Below the pieces are notes generated by a model. That model saw only the letters and a program-made list of their open reading frames with translations, searched no databases and was not told where the DNA came from. From Rhizophagus irregularis (taxonomy: Eukaryota; Glomeromycota; Glomeromycetes; Glomerales; Glomeraceae), in the NCBI RefSeq assembly GCF_026210795.1, contig NC_089444.1:4454501-4518500 (forward strand): 64,000 nt of DNA, read 5' to 3'. Every line of letters starts with the position of its first letter. Position 1 is the first letter of the stretch. Shown here piece by piece: positions 36,984-49,915 of this stretch. Made by a program: the position numbers and the translations under genes.

Positions 36984-39900
36984 TCAATCAGCAATAATTG
37001 CACAACTTAAACAATCGGAATTATCATTATCGTACTTAGGAAGATCTTTTGTAAAAGGGTTAAGTAATCGAGATGTATAAATAGCTCCTGGATGTTGTTT
37101 GTTTTCCTTAAAAGAAGAGAGATGTAATTTTCTGTAAGCTTCTGCTTCTTTAAATTGCTTTCTAATTTCAGTTGCATTTAAATTGCCTTTTTTATATGAA
37201 CTATAAAAATCATAAAATGACTTAATCTCAATATTTAATTCAGTAGCATTTGGTCTATTATCTGGATTTGAATCCCAACATCTTTTCATTAAGTCAATAT
37301 AACATTTTGGTGCTTCCAGCTCATTTATTTTAGGTCTAATTCCTTTGCATATCTCTAATGTTAGATGATGGTCATGTGCACAATTGTCAAAAGGTTGCTT
37401 TCCAGTTGCTGTAAAATACATAATCATACCAAAGCTATATATATCTGCTGCTTGAGTATAAGGTTTTCTTCTTAATACTTCAGGCGCTATATAAGGGATA
37501 ACTCCATAAGTTTTTACATCACTTGTGTTATTCACATCTTCACATAATCCCATATCTGATATAAATAATGATTTCCTATTAAGATTATTTAAGTTTTTTG
37601 TTAAAAACAATATGTTCCCTGTATGAAAATCATGATGAACCTTCTGTTTTTTATGAATTCCTTTGAGACCTTCAATGATACTAAGTAATGTTTGTATTTT
37701 ATTTCTCCAATCAAAATCTTTGTAATTTATGCTTATCCAATTATTATAACTTCCACCATCTGCATATTCAATGACTATAATATAATCTTTTGTATTTGGA
37801 TTTTGAGATATTCCATATACATTAAGAATATCATCTATTTTATTAATTGAGTATGCTCTAACCTATTTTAATAAAAATCATTAATTAAAAAAAAATAGCA
37901 TTCCGATTAATAAAAATTAATTTATTAAGAAATTTCATACCTCATTGAAAAATTCATCAATCATATTTTGTGAATTATTTAAACACTTTAAAGCAACCTT
38001 TTTATTTGGAACTCTAGTACACATTTCTTCATTAACATTATACTTTAATGGACCATCTTTCCATATTGCTGAATAAACTGTAGCAAATCCACCTTTACCT
38101 ATTTCTTTAATGTAATTAAATTGATTATATGGTATCCATTCAAATATTATATTTAAATGAGAATTGATCTTTAATCGCATTTCTTCAATTAAATCATCAA
38201 TTTTTTCATTTCCACTGTTAATAGAAGTTGCAGTTACTAGACATTGTTTACACCATGTATGATCAATATGATCATATTTTCCACCACAATTTTTGCAATA
38301 TGTTTTACCATATTCTGTACAATATTCACTTTGAAGAACCAGAATGTAATCCCCTTGATTCGGGTTTTGAGATATCCCATATATTTTAAAATTATTATCA
38401 GATTCTTTAACCTGTTAAATTATAGAAATATATCACTAAATTAAAAGAAGATTTAGATTTAATTTAAAATATTTCATACCTTATTTAGAAATTTGTGTGA
38501 ATCATTAAAACATACTAAAGCAACCTCATGTTTCCATGTCGCTGAATATACTGTAACAAAATGTCCTTTGCCTATATTTCTAATTTTATTAAACTGATTG
38601 TATGGTATCAATTCAAGTCCTATATCACTTGGTTCATTAATTTTTAATTGAATTAAACTATCAATTTTATCATTTCCGCTTTTCCAGCCTATAAAATTAC
38701 ATGACTTACACCATTTATACTGGATGCCTGTGTATATTTTAACACATAAGCTACAATATTTTTCGAAACTTTGACTGCTAAAAATCAAAATATAATCCTT
38801 GGTATCTGGATTTTGAGATATTCCATACAATTGAAAAAAATTGTTATTTTCTGAATATTTTTTAGTCTAAGACCATAAATTGGAAATTAATATATTAAAA
38901 AATGTAAAAATAAATAAATGCAATAATATAATATGTAAAATTCATACCTCACTTATTAGAGAATCAACAGGATTTTGCAAATTATAAAAATATCTTAAAG
39001 CAACTTCTTTATTTGAATCTCTTGTATATTTTCTATTGTGTACTAATGGGCCATTATTCCAAATTGCTGAATATACAGTTATAGAACCATTTTTTCTTGT
39101 TTCTTTAATTTCATTAAACTGATTGTATGGTATCCATTCAAATACTACGTCATTGTAAGAATTAATATTTAATTGCCTTTCTTGAATGAATTCATCAATT
39201 TTTTCATTTCCACTAATCCAATTTACTAAGTTTATAGAATTATTTTGAACTAAAATATAATCACTTGTATCTGGATTTTGAGATATTCCATACAATACAA
39301 GAAACTCATTATTTTTTGTTGAATATTTTTTAGCCTAAAACCAACCATCATTAACAGGAAATTAACATCATATTAAAAAATGTAATAAAAAATGTAATAA
39401 TATATATAAAAATTTATACCTCATTTATTAAAGAATCAACAGGATTTTGTAAGGTATGAAAACATTTTAAAGCAACTTTTTTATTTGAATCTCTAGTATA
39501 GTAGCATGATCTTTGCTGATACTGTTTGTATAATGAGCCAGTTTTCCATATTGCTGAATATATGGTTATAGAACCATTCTTGCCTGCTTCTTCAATTTCA
39601 TTAAACTGATTGTATGGTATCCATTCGAATACTACATCATTATAGGAACCAATATTTAATTGCCTTTCTTGAATGAAATTATCAATTTTTTCATTTTCAC
39701 TAATCCAGGTAAGACAGTATTTTTGAACTAAAATATAATCACTTGTATCAGGATTTTGAGATATTCCAAACAATACAAGAAACTTGTCACTTTTTATTGA
39801 ATATTTTTTAGCCTGAAACCAACCATCATTAACAGGAAATTAGAATCATATTAAAAAATGTAATAAGAAATGTAATAATATTTATAGAAATTTATACCTC

Positions 39901-41186
39901 ATTTATTAGAGAATCAACAGGATTTTGCAAGTTATGCAAACATTTTAAAGCAACTTTTTTATTTGAATCTCTAGTATAGTAGTATGAACTCTGCTGATGC
40001 TGTTCATATAATGGGCCATTTTTCCATATTGCTGAATATACAGTTATAGAACCATTTTTGCCTGTTTCTTCAATTTCATTAAACTGATTGTATGGTATCC
40101 ATTCAAGCACTACATCATCATTGGTATAGTAATTTATTTTTAATTGCATTTTTTGAATGAAATAATTTATTTTTTCATTTCCACTTTTCCATATATAATT
40201 ATTTTGAACTAAAATATAATCACTCGTATCTGGATTTTGAGATATTCCAAACAATACAAGAAACTTGTCATTTTTTGTTGAATATTTTTTAGCCTAAAAC
40301 CAACCATCATTAACAGGAAATTAGCATTATATTAAAAAATGTAATAAGAAATGTAATAATATTTATAGAAATTTATACCTCATTTATTAGAGAATCAACA
40401 GGATTTTGCAAGTTATGCAAACATTTTAAAGCAACTTTTTTATTTGAATCTCTTATATAGTAGTGCTGATACTTTTTGTATAATGGGCCATTTTTCCATA
40501 TTGCTGAATATACAGTCATAGAACCATTTTTGCCTGCTTCTTCAATTTCATTAAACTGATTGTATGGTATCCATTCAAATATTACATCATCATTATAGGA
40601 GTTTATATTTAATTGTCTTTTTTGAATGAAATCATCAATTTTTTCATTTCCACTAATACAGGTAAGAACTAAAATATAATCACTTGTAACTGGATTTTGA
40701 GATATTCCATATAACATAGTAAGAAGCTTGTCATTTTTTGTTAAATATTTTTTAGCCTGAACCATAAACAGAAAATTAACAATATATAAAAAAAATAAGA
40801 AATGTAATAATATTTATAGAAATTTATACCTCATTTATTAGAGAATCAACAGGATTTTGCAAGTTATGCAAACATTTTAAAGCAACTTTTTTATTTGAAT
40901 CTCTTATATAGTAGTATGAACCCTGCTGATACTTTTTGTATAATGGGCCATTTTTCCATATTGCTGAATATATAGTCATAGAACCATTTTTGCCTGCTTC
41001 TTCAATTTCATTAAACTGATTGTATGGTATCCATTCAAATACTACACCGTAATAGAAATCAATATTTGATTGCCTTTTTTGAATAAAATTATCAATTTTT
41101 TCATTTCTGCTGGTCCAAAATATAAATCTATCTTTTAAATATTTTGAAATTTCTGAATGTTCAATAGCTTTATTTTGGGAATACAT
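36984..41186 (-). CDS. TKL-type protein kinase with amplified N-lobe exon modules (8 exons)
   Basis: Exons (minus): 41186-40830, 40756-40379, 40293-39898, 39812-39420, 39334-38948, 38866-38480, 38411-37941, 37862-36984. Each length is a multiple of three, all introns phase 0, GTAT...AG; 1215 aa. Exons 1-5 repeat SGNEKIDDFIQERQLNI, FEWIPYNQFNEI, a degraded glycine loop GKNGSITVYSAIW, the β3 strand KKVALKCL, and exons 2-5 open with YGISQNPDTSDYILVQ. Exon 6 lost the β3 Lys (EVALVCF). Exons 6 and 7 hold CxxC...WCxxC clusters. Exon 7 has an intact glycine loop GKGGFATVYSAIW. Exon 8 completes the kinase: HHDFHTGNIL (Asp 1001; HRD Arg is His), SDMGL (Asp 1026), PYIAPEVL. It should phosphorylate Ser/Thr or Tyr using ATP. 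The modules are probably regulatory pseudokinase-like pieces. ATG 41186 was chosen because the longer reading starts with TTG. Confidence 0.8.
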
Positions 41187-41222
41187 TTTTTCAAAGGTCA
41201 AAAAATGTTTGAAAACATACAG

Positions 41223-41230
41223 TATTTATA
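41223..41230 (-). promoter_or_regulatory. Candidate TATA box of kinase gene
   Basis: TATAAATA on the minus strand, 37 nt upstream of the kinase ATG. Common in A/T-rich sequence, so moderate support only. Confidence 0.3.
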
Positions 41231-43900
41231 AATATAATGATCATCATGATCATTGTACAAGCAATTCATGCATAATAATGCATAGCTATTTTTATGCACG
41301 AGGGCGGGCATAGGTTTCACGCATAACAATATGAATGTGAAAATCATTGTTTCAACAGTTGTTTCAACAAATTCTTTTTGTTAGGCCGCTCCTGCTGCGT
41401 ATTTCACATGACAAAAGCTGAATAATATTTTCAAGGTAACACAAAATCACAAATAATAAAAGTGCGCAAAAAATTTAATAAATGTATGCAATTTTTTTGT
41501 AAAGCGGAATTACCTTTTATGAATTAAGCAGCAATTGTAGCTTAGTATATTCTATAAACAAATATATAAAATTTATTTATTATTTATGAATTATTTTATT
41601 TTAGGTAATATTAAAATTAATAGAATAAAAACCCGAGAAAAATAATATTAAACTTTAAGCTATCTGATATAATTAATTAATGTATTTGATGTTATGTGCT
41701 TCGAAAATGTGCATGCATGTTATACTCATTTTTCTCCAATTATTTCTCGTCAAGAAGCCGTTTATTGTTTCTTGTTTTTAAAAAATAAATTAAAGCGTTA
41801 ATTAAAACAAAACAAAATATAGCAATCCAAAATAACTATCCACACGACAATAAGTTCATAACTAAACCGTTCTTTTTTTGAAATGTGACACGTAATCTAT
41901 TTACGTTATTGAAAAACTGTTAATGAATCTCATTGTAAATTTGTATATCAATGATTTAGCTGAACATACTATAACAAATCAGGAAATGAGATTGTATTGA
42001 TAGTATCATGCATCAGTATAACAAATATAATACATATCAGATATTATTCTCGTATCCCGCAAACGTAAATTATGTGCTGTCTTCTATTGAGTTCTTATTT
42101 TAAAGATTAAAGTTGGAAGAATTTTATTTGACTTTGATACAGAATAGTTGTATAATAACGATATATATGTATATATTTATGCCAACTTCCATTTTTGCTT
42201 TAATTAAAATTTCTTTGGTGAAGCGCAGATTCATGCTCCTTTTTTTTAATAATCTCGATGTTAAATATTAAAAGCGTTCTCCTGATAAGTGGAATTGATA
42301 AATTCAACAAAGAAAATCCAACAAAAATTCTCGATATTAAAAAATTAGTCGAATTCGTAAAAAAAAAAAATTATTACATATGAGGAGCACGGATAGATTA
42401 CAACATAGTGTAATGCCGTAGCTTAGTAAATTTATTAATTGTGGGACGCAGTATTATATTTAGAATTAGTATATAAAATTTTAGTATTTTAAAATTGTAT
42501 TTTAATTTGTCCGCAATGACGTTAAACTATGAAACAAAAGAAGTATTAACGTCCGAGATGACGTTAATAGATTAATAAGTCAAGTGATTAAAACATCAGG
42601 TGATCGATTTGTAGATCATGACGTTAAGGATAATTTAATTTCAGGATATAGGTTATGAATTGGAAATGGTTAGGATGAGGTGGAACAACATTTTTGTTGG
42701 TGGTAAATATTTATTTTTGAGCAACACATTTTAACACGTATTTATTTTTGACCACTGCTCAATAAAAAGAGGTAAAGGATAATCCAGCAGGTTACTAAAA
42801 CTCTGACTAATATAAATATTTGGGGATTTTGACCTTGTTAAAAATCAGGATATGAATTTGAGAAATATTTTAATTTTTAGGATAAAAATTTAACCGTTAT
42901 TTAATATTATTAAACCAAGCATATTATTGTATGTATTTATTTATATTATTAATAAAGTATTATTTTGTCAATATCTATGGTGGCAACGTGACTTATCACG
43001 GGCATAGGTATTACAATAGTTAGAATTAATTTATTTTTTTCGTATCCAAATGTTGGGCGTTTTTTCTTGTTTCACAATTTTGGTTTCACAATTTTGGCTC
43101 ACAATTTCATGTTGGTTCACAATTTTGACGCAGAAATTTTTTTTTTATTATTTTATTTTTTAATAAAAACAATATACATTTTTTTATTAAAGAAAATAAA
43201 AAAAAACTACGTACAAGAATTTTGTTTTATTTTTTCTTTGAATTTTTTTGTAGATCGGGTCAGCTTTTGAAGTGGCTATTTGAAAAAACTAATAAAAAAA
43301 AAATTGAAAATTATAATAAGAATTTGACGGTAGAGCGCGAAAATTCCCTAATTAATTTTTTTTCCTTGCCGATTAAAAATATATGGGATAAAAATATGAA
43401 ATGAAATATAATATAATATATACAGTATATATACACTGTATGTATATATAATATATGATAAAAAAACATTAAAAAAAAAAATTAGACGCACTTAAATTAA
43501 AAATTAAATTTTATATAAAAACTTGGAATATTATATGTGTATTAAACCATAATTTAACCTTCCCTTCCGATAATAAAAGGTAGGGAAAAACTTAAAGAGA
43601 TTAAAATAAAAATTAATATTATAAAGGAAGGAAAAGAAAAAAAACCAAAAAAAAAAAACTGACGAAAACTAGGGGAAATTGGTGAAAATTAGAAAGGCAA
43701 AAAATGTAAATGTAATATATTTAATTGCCAATATATTTTTTCGTACTGTATTTCTCTATTAGCTTCTCCCGTTCGTTATTAAAAAGGATATTCTAATTTA
43801 AATTTGGAGTCAGAATAGAATCTTTCATATCGGTCGTGGATTTATCATTATTTCTTCGTGATCATAATAATAACGTGACCGTTCAAATGTGACTTTAATT
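41231..43900. other. Intergenic stretch
   Basis: No gene recognised. At 43.05-43.13 kb the phrase TCACAATTTTGG recurs four times. At 43405-43460 an AT-dinucleotide palindrome (TATACAGTATATATACACTGTATG) occurs. Confidence 0.4.
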
Positions 43901-43912
43901 TGGATGTGCTTT

Positions 43913-44045
43913 CTAATTTGTTTTGCTGGCAGGAGGAACACTTGAAAGAATCCTTATCAAAGTATTTGCCTCAACTATTGCATTAGCACCCACAAGATTC
44001 ATCAAAACATCATTACTAGTTATAGTATTTTGGGTGAAGCGATAA
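43913..44045 (-). pseudogene. Short coding remnant, unknown
   Basis: Reads RFTQNTITSNDVLMNLVGAN, AIVEANTLIRILSSVPPASK, TN, stop at 43913. Coherent protein text over about 42 codons, no start. It may be a transposon or terminal exon fragment. Confidence 0.25.
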
Positions 44046-44969
44046 CGGAACCAACACTTCTCCTTTTGGTTTATGTTAATTGTCGCTCTTAGAGTATATT
44101 ATACTTTTTCAAATTGTGTATATACTGTAATCGATTGACTGCAATAATTTTTTCCGCACGAATTTTTTTTAGATCGACCCACTCAACAATGAAATTCAAT
44201 GTAGTAATCGCGTATAGAAATCTTATATAAATTGTACCAAATATTATTGTTATTTCTATTCCTAAATATCCTCTTTGAAATGAAATGTTTTCCAGATATG
44301 AGAAAAAGCATTAGAGTTAATTTATTGGTAAAGGTGATGAAGCCGCAAATGCTGATATCATTTTTGCCATGGTTATTATTTAGAGAAAAGAAATAATGGA
44401 AAATAATGAATTTTTTTCCTAAAAGTGTAAATTATTTTTGTTGTTTATAGTTTTTTTTTGAGATGATATTTTTGTAATAAACTTAAAGGGGAAATATTTT
44501 CACCTTGGAAGACAAGAAATGAACAAACGTTATAATGAACGAATAATTTTGTCATTTTTTATTATATTTTTTAAATAATATAAAAAAGAATAGTACAGTC
44601 TTTTAAAATGAAAATATTTCCTTTACGACAGTTATTAATTCCTTGATCTATGCGTCCTCAAACCATTCCAATCATAGAATTTGTACCTTGTCTTTATGCG
44701 TAAATTTTGTTAGGGGACATAATTTTTGATTTTTTTCATTAAACATCCCAAATTGTAAAATTTAAAAATGCTAGATTTTCTCTATTTTAAATCTCGATTT
44801 GGTTAATTTCTCTACTGAAATAATCGCTTTTTATCTAACGAAAAGAACACTTATGAATTTGAGAGCAACTTAATGTAAAAAAATATATTTTAATATTATT
44901 TATATTTAATTACTAAGCTATTATTGCTTATATATATCACTACAAATAGTATCATACATATCACATTTA

Positions 44970-45293
44970 AAGATGCTCAACGGTTTGCCGGTCTTTGGGA
45001 AAATATCAATGATCGCCTGAAATTTTTGTGACGCAGCTGGATTGGGCAAAGACCGATAAACAGAAAATAGCTAAAAGACCGAAAAAATGCAGTTTTTAGT
45101 CAAATAGGCCTATAAAATCCTATTTATTTTAAAATTGCTGATTGGATTAGTACAAAATTTTGCCACTTTTCGGTCTTTAACCAAGTCTGCTGCGCCACAA
45201 AATTTTGAGTGCGCAGCCTTGTTACTTTTCCGAAAAAATTTCCAAAGACCGGCTAGGACTGGGTAAGACTGAAAAGACCGTTGAGCATCCTTA
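44970..45293. mobile_element. Inverted-repeat element with GGATGCTCAACGGTCTTT ends
   Basis: GATGCTCAACGG on the left is mirrored by CCGTTGAGCATC on the right; AAAGACCG/CGGTCTTT words recur between. Both outer flanks carry the same about 28-bp phrase ATATCACTRCAAATAGTRTC plus ATACATAT (44936-44963 and 45294-45321), which is far longer than a normal target duplication. The ORF at 45110-45376 is not a gene. Confidence 0.55.
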
Positions 45294-45786
45294 ATATCAC
45301 TGCAAATAGTGTCATACATATTGTATGATTTTATTATTAGATCTAGAAACTCTCTTACACCAAATATAGAAATCATTTACTTTTTTTTAAAGTAATAAAT
45401 TAACTTAATCGCTGTCACAATATTTAATATCTTGAATATACTGTTTTTAAATAATTCATATTAATAATCTGTTTTATCACAGTTGTATTAAATAAGTAAT
45501 TGAAGCCAAAAATTTATTGGTTTGGATTGTTTTCAATCAAAAAGGAATGAAAATTTATGATTAATTCCTAAAGATTAAATTCGCTGTCAGCATACGTTAC
45601 GATTTTGTATTTAAAAGGGGAAGAAAAAGAATAAGTAAAAGAGATGTCAAAATCAAGATAAGAAATACATGACCATCGTGGATAAAATTTGAATTAGTCC
45701 ATTGTATCCATGCAGTATTGTCTGATGCAACTGCTCGGAAGTTCAAAAATGGCTTTGAGTACCGAGTACGACCAAATTTTTCGCCA

Positions 45787-46029
45787 TTATATATATAATC
45801 CCGTGATGAAGGTTAAAGCATTTTGATTTATGGAGAATTTACTGAGGCGTTTATAGCAAAAGGAACTTTGGGATCTATGTGTTTCTTTCCATTCTTTGAA
45901 TTTTTTGCCGCGAGATTTCCATATGGCATTAAAAAATATCAAGATGTAAATTGTAAATAAAGGGCAAGAAGAGGGCACTGGTGAAGTTATATGGCAAGAG
46001 ATAGACAAAATAATTGACCTTACTATCAT
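45787..46029 (-). pseudogene. Possible LINE ORF2 C-terminal remnant
   Basis: The segment IFFNAIWKSRGKKFKEWKET resembles the C-terminal tail of the LINE in this window (LWKARNIKWKEHK) in layout: hydrophobic stretch, then IWK-R-KFKEW. No zinc finger or RT upstream. Tentative. Confidence 0.25.
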
Positions 46030-46964
46030 ATAGAGAGATGGATTATAATTTGTATCTCGCGTGATATTAAGATAGTGATATTATTAATAAAGGTCAGTTT
46101 ACGGTTAGGCGTAAAAAAGTTAAAGTTTTGTCATGAAATGATGCAAAAATCTAAAATAGAGGTAATAAAAAACAAAGTTCTAATGATTTTTTTTTTTGGA
46201 TTCTACCGATTAAAAAAAAAGATATGGTAAATTGTAGAATTACCGATTTCATTTTTATATATTGAAAGCCCTATTTTGTGGCGCTCTAATAATTTTACGT
46301 ATTTCATTGATTTATTTGTAAAGTTTGTCCTAAAAAAATACTTAAAAAGTGACGATGTTTCAAGCTTAGAATTAGCATTTCAGCAAGTTGAACATTGACC
46401 ATGAATTTCTCACTATAGATTGATAAAATTTCGTTATAATTATCAAATAAATTATATGTGCGTGGCGTTCAACAAATTTATGCTAAAAGAAGAAAAAGAA
46501 GAGCTATGTTTGGGATGGCCTAGAATTTTTGACTCGGGTGAGTCGGGTCATCATCCATTTTAGGAAATGCAAAATTATGAGTATAATTCTGGCTAGAATT
46601 ATATTTTCTATTAATTTCCAAAAAATAAATATGTAACATCATTATGAAGCGATTGAAGCGCCGTACTGATCAAAAATCCTGGGTAGTTACCCTGGATGCA
46701 TCCCTAGTTTTACCCTGGATTTATCAGGGTAGTTTAGGTTGCTAGCTCGTAACAAACTAAGGTGAGTTGGTTTTCAAGAGCAGCGCTGTATCATTTGAAC
46801 ATAATTGGGTTAGTTTCTTATTTTATCCTACGGTTCCTAGTTAAAATTTGTGATTTTTTTTCTTGATATTCTCACGGGTGGTGTTTATTTAAAAAGATGG
46901 TTAAAAAGTCTATCATTATTAGTCAAAATAAGTATATTAAAGGGCTTTATGGTACGGATAAATC

Positions 46965-47050
46965 AGTTATTTCACGGGGTCAATGGAATATCATGATTTC
47001 ACGGTTGCGCCGTGAAAATTATTGATATCCACAGTTCCCCGTGAAATAAC
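46965..47050. repeat. 86-bp nested hairpin with CACGG palindromes
   Basis: Outer arms GTTATTTCACGGGG and CCCCGTGAAATAAC enclose an inner hairpin TTTCACGG-TTGCG-CCGTGAAA. Probably a tiny inverted-repeat element. No TSD identified. Confidence 0.55.
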
Positions 47051-47629
47051 TATTTCACATATTTAATAATTGTATTTTCAAAAATCTGCACTTGACATTA
47101 AAATGGATAATAAGTGTCGGGATAATGAATGTCGAGAACTAATATGAATGTCGGGAATAATGTAATTACGGGATTATGAGCGCAGATTTGTGTTGTAGCG
47201 GGATTCTGATCGTAGTAAATCCGTAGAACTGCAAAAAAAAATTAAAAATAAAAATGAATTTTTTGATATAATAAATAAATAATAGAAAAATTAAATTTTA
47301 TGTTTATTATATTTATTTATTTACTTTTTGCGTAATATTTTATTATATAATTATTACATTTATCACGTAGTAATTTATCTTAATTGAGACAATTGTTTTT
47401 TTTTTGAACACAATTACAATTTCACATATTAAACATATTAAATTAAAGAGAAAGAGCTGGTAAAACAAAATAATAATTCATGATTATATTGTTTCATATT
47501 ATTATCAATGAAAGGCGAAGTAAAGGAGGCGTAGACAAGTTTAAATTAATAATGTAAGAATGCGAGATTTTGATGTCAATAATTATTTTGAGCCACAATC
47601 ATGTGTAAAATTGTCGTAGTTTGCCACGT

Positions 47630-47930
47630 TTTTTTACATTGCGCCTTCAAATCCAGGAAAAAGACCAACTGTTGAAGTGGAAGAATTGATTGTACTATTT
47701 AATTATTCATATTGTTATTTAGATGGAGATGAGGAAATTACAAAGCAATTTTATTGATCAGAAGAGTATAGAAGAGTAAATCTTTTATTTACTGAAATAA
47801 CCAGTTAACTGCTTATCTAGAAGCTTATGATACATCTCGATTATTGGACTTTACAAAGTATGATTATATTCATTTAAATTTTGTTCTTTTTTTGTCCATA
47901 AATTTATTACAATATGTTTTTTTTATAGGA
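47630..47930 (+). pseudogene. Kinase C-terminus remnant
   Basis: Reads CAPSNPGKRPTVEVEELIVL, then DGDEEITKQFY, stop, SEEYRRVNLLFTE, frameshift, NQLTAYLEAYDTSRLLDFTK. The same order occurs at the end of the kinase at 36984 (CWDSNPDNRPNATEL; EIRKQFKEAEAYRKLHLSSF; YTSRLLNPFTK). It is therefore the αI helix region and tail of a related TKL kinase, without the rest of the domain. Plus strand, opposite to the intact gene. Confidence 0.6.
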
Positions 47931-48406
47931 TATCAATCAAGAATGAAAGTGATTAATAAAACTAAATCCCCTTTTTTTAATAATAATATTTGGTATATAA
48001 TCTTTGTTTAACACTGATTATATAGTAAATACGGTAGATAGTAAGTGAGTAACGGAAATTGGCCAAAAACATGATATTACATGGCAGTTTGGATGAGTTT
48101 AGGTTTAATGCTGAAACGTTTCATAAAATAAATATCAAAAAACTAAATCAAATATTTGGGTATCATCCATTTGGTTGGAGCAAAAATTATAGTCTGGAAC
48201 AATGATAAGTTAGTTTATCAAAAGTCTAAAATTGAGTATAGTTTTATATTTATTAAGCGGTCAAATAATCTTTAATGCAAAAAATTAGTTAAAACAAAAA
48301 TAGAACTCATACATGGTATATTAAAAATACATAGAGTAGAATTTCCTACTTTTCTCACGATTATTTCTAAAAAGCATAAAAGCCCAAAAATATTTAAAAT
48401 AATTTA

Positions 48407-49915
48407 TTAATTAATATGATCATCTATACGATAATTAAATCTATTCCTCACACATTCAAAATCTTTGATTACTTTATCATTTTTATATTTATTAATCAGT
48501 TTTAAATAATTCCCGCTTTCGTAAATAGGATCAATAGTAAATAGAGAAAGTGCACTTCTTCCTCTCCAATTTTCTAAGAATTCCTCCAGAATATCTAAAG
48601 AAAATTCGAATTCGTTACTAAATCTAATTTCATTAAAATTAGGTGGTGCCGATCTAATTAATATATTTAATAATTCATCCCCATATTCCAAATTCTCTTC
48701 GTAAGTATCCTCATCGTTATCGAATATAACTATTAATAATGATTTTAAATTTTGACATCTTTTTAGTAGTTTTTCAAGTTCAATGAAATTCTCCTTTGTT
48801 GGTGAAATTAAAATTGACAAATATTCAATTAAAGGACAATTTTTATAAACTTTACGAATAAAATTGAGAGAACTTTCATTAAAGTTATCGTTTTGAAGTT
48901 CAAAGTCGATAATGTCATGAGGTTTGAGTAAGATTTTTTTGATAAGCCCTCCACTATTTTCAATTAAACTAGAAGCTACATTTATCTCGTTATACTCTAT
49001 ATTAAGGATTTCAAGTTCGGGATAAACCTGCTTTTTCAATGTTTTTAATTGTTCTTTACTAAGAAAAAGATTTTCACCAATTATTAATGTCTTTAGTTTA
49101 TATAATTTTAGAAGTACCTCTAAGAAAAGTGGTTGATCATTATCTTCTACATAATAGAAATATATTCTTAAATAATTGAGACTTTCTGCTTTCTTTTCTA
49201 GAGCAAAAAAACTATCTTTATAAAGATGTTCTGTAATAAAACTATTTAAAAAATCATCTATCCATTCAAAATGCTTTAAGTTCTTCTGGACTTCAATTAA
49301 TTTAACAATCCCAGGATTAGGGCTGTAGTCTGTATTAATAACGACGAGTTTCTGTATACGTTGACAGAATTGGGATATTCCATAAAAGTATGAAGAATCA
49401 ATAGATGTATCACATTTTAATTCACAAAGTAAATCAAGACAATTCTTATTTTCTGGAAAGTAAAATATTTGATGTTCAATTGATCTCATATCTAAATATT
49501 TCAAATCTCGACATTTTTTCATAAAGAAACAATAAAATTCTTGTTGTATAATAAATTTGTAATAATTTGATTTTGATCCAATAGAAATTATATTATTTAT
49601 AGTACTTATGTTGATACTTCTGCAGAAGGATAAATAATCAAACATGATGGGTTTAACTATAATTGAAGGAGATCGGATTCTTTCCTCTGTTATGAATTTT
49701 TTAATATTATTAAAAAAATAGCTAGTAATAATGTTAAACAAATAACTTTTATTTCCATAATTGATATCACTATAGGACCAAGGATACCTCCATAAAATTG
49801 GAACGGCTGTTTCACACCAAAGTCTATTAACCATTAGACATGAGAAGAGGGATTTTGGATCATTTTGTAATTCTTCAAATATCAAGAAGAGAATGTCCTT
49901 ATTGAGATTAGGCAT
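48407..49915 (-). CDS. F-box protein with leucine-rich C-terminal region
   Basis: Single-exon 502-aa protein. Residues about 3-45 form an F-box: LNKDILFLIFEELQND, SLFSCLMVNRLWCETAVPIL, WRYPW. The rest is a succession of Leu/Ile/Asn-rich segments with LRR-like spacing (LKYLDMRS, LKTLIIGENLF, LEILNIEYNEI, LKSLLIVIFDND), without clean repeats. F-box proteins link substrates to Skp1-Cullin ubiquitin ligases; the C-terminal part would choose the substrate, which is unknown. Such genes are highly multiplied in this fungal lineage. A truncated copy of the 3' end lies at about 53.43-53.83 kb. ATG 49915 is preceded by A/T-rich leader and no upstream in-frame Met adds to the F-box. Confidence 0.85.
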   Translation of the reverse strand: MPNLNKDILFLIFEELQNDPKSLFSCLMVNRLWCETAVPILWRYPWSYSDINYGNKSYLFNIITSYFFNNIKKFITEERIRSPSIIVKPIMFDYLSFCRSINISTINNIISIGSKSNYYKFIIQQEFYCFFMKKCRDLKYLDMRSIEHQIFYFPENKNCLDLLCELKCDTSIDSSYFYGISQFCQRIQKLVVINTDYSPNPGIVKLIEVQKNLKHFEWIDDFLNSFITEHLYKDSFFALEKKAESLNYLRIYFYYVEDNDQPLFLEVLLKLYKLKTLIIGENLFLSKEQLKTLKKQVYPELEILNIEYNEINVASSLIENSGGLIKKILLKPHDIIDFELQNDNFNESSLNFIRKVYKNCPLIEYLSILISPTKENFIELEKLLKRCQNLKSLLIVIFDNDEDTYEENLEYGDELLNILIRSAPPNFNEIRFSNEFEFSLDILEEFLENWRGRSALSLFTIDPIYESGNYLKLINKYKNDKVIKDFECVRNRFNYRIDDHIN

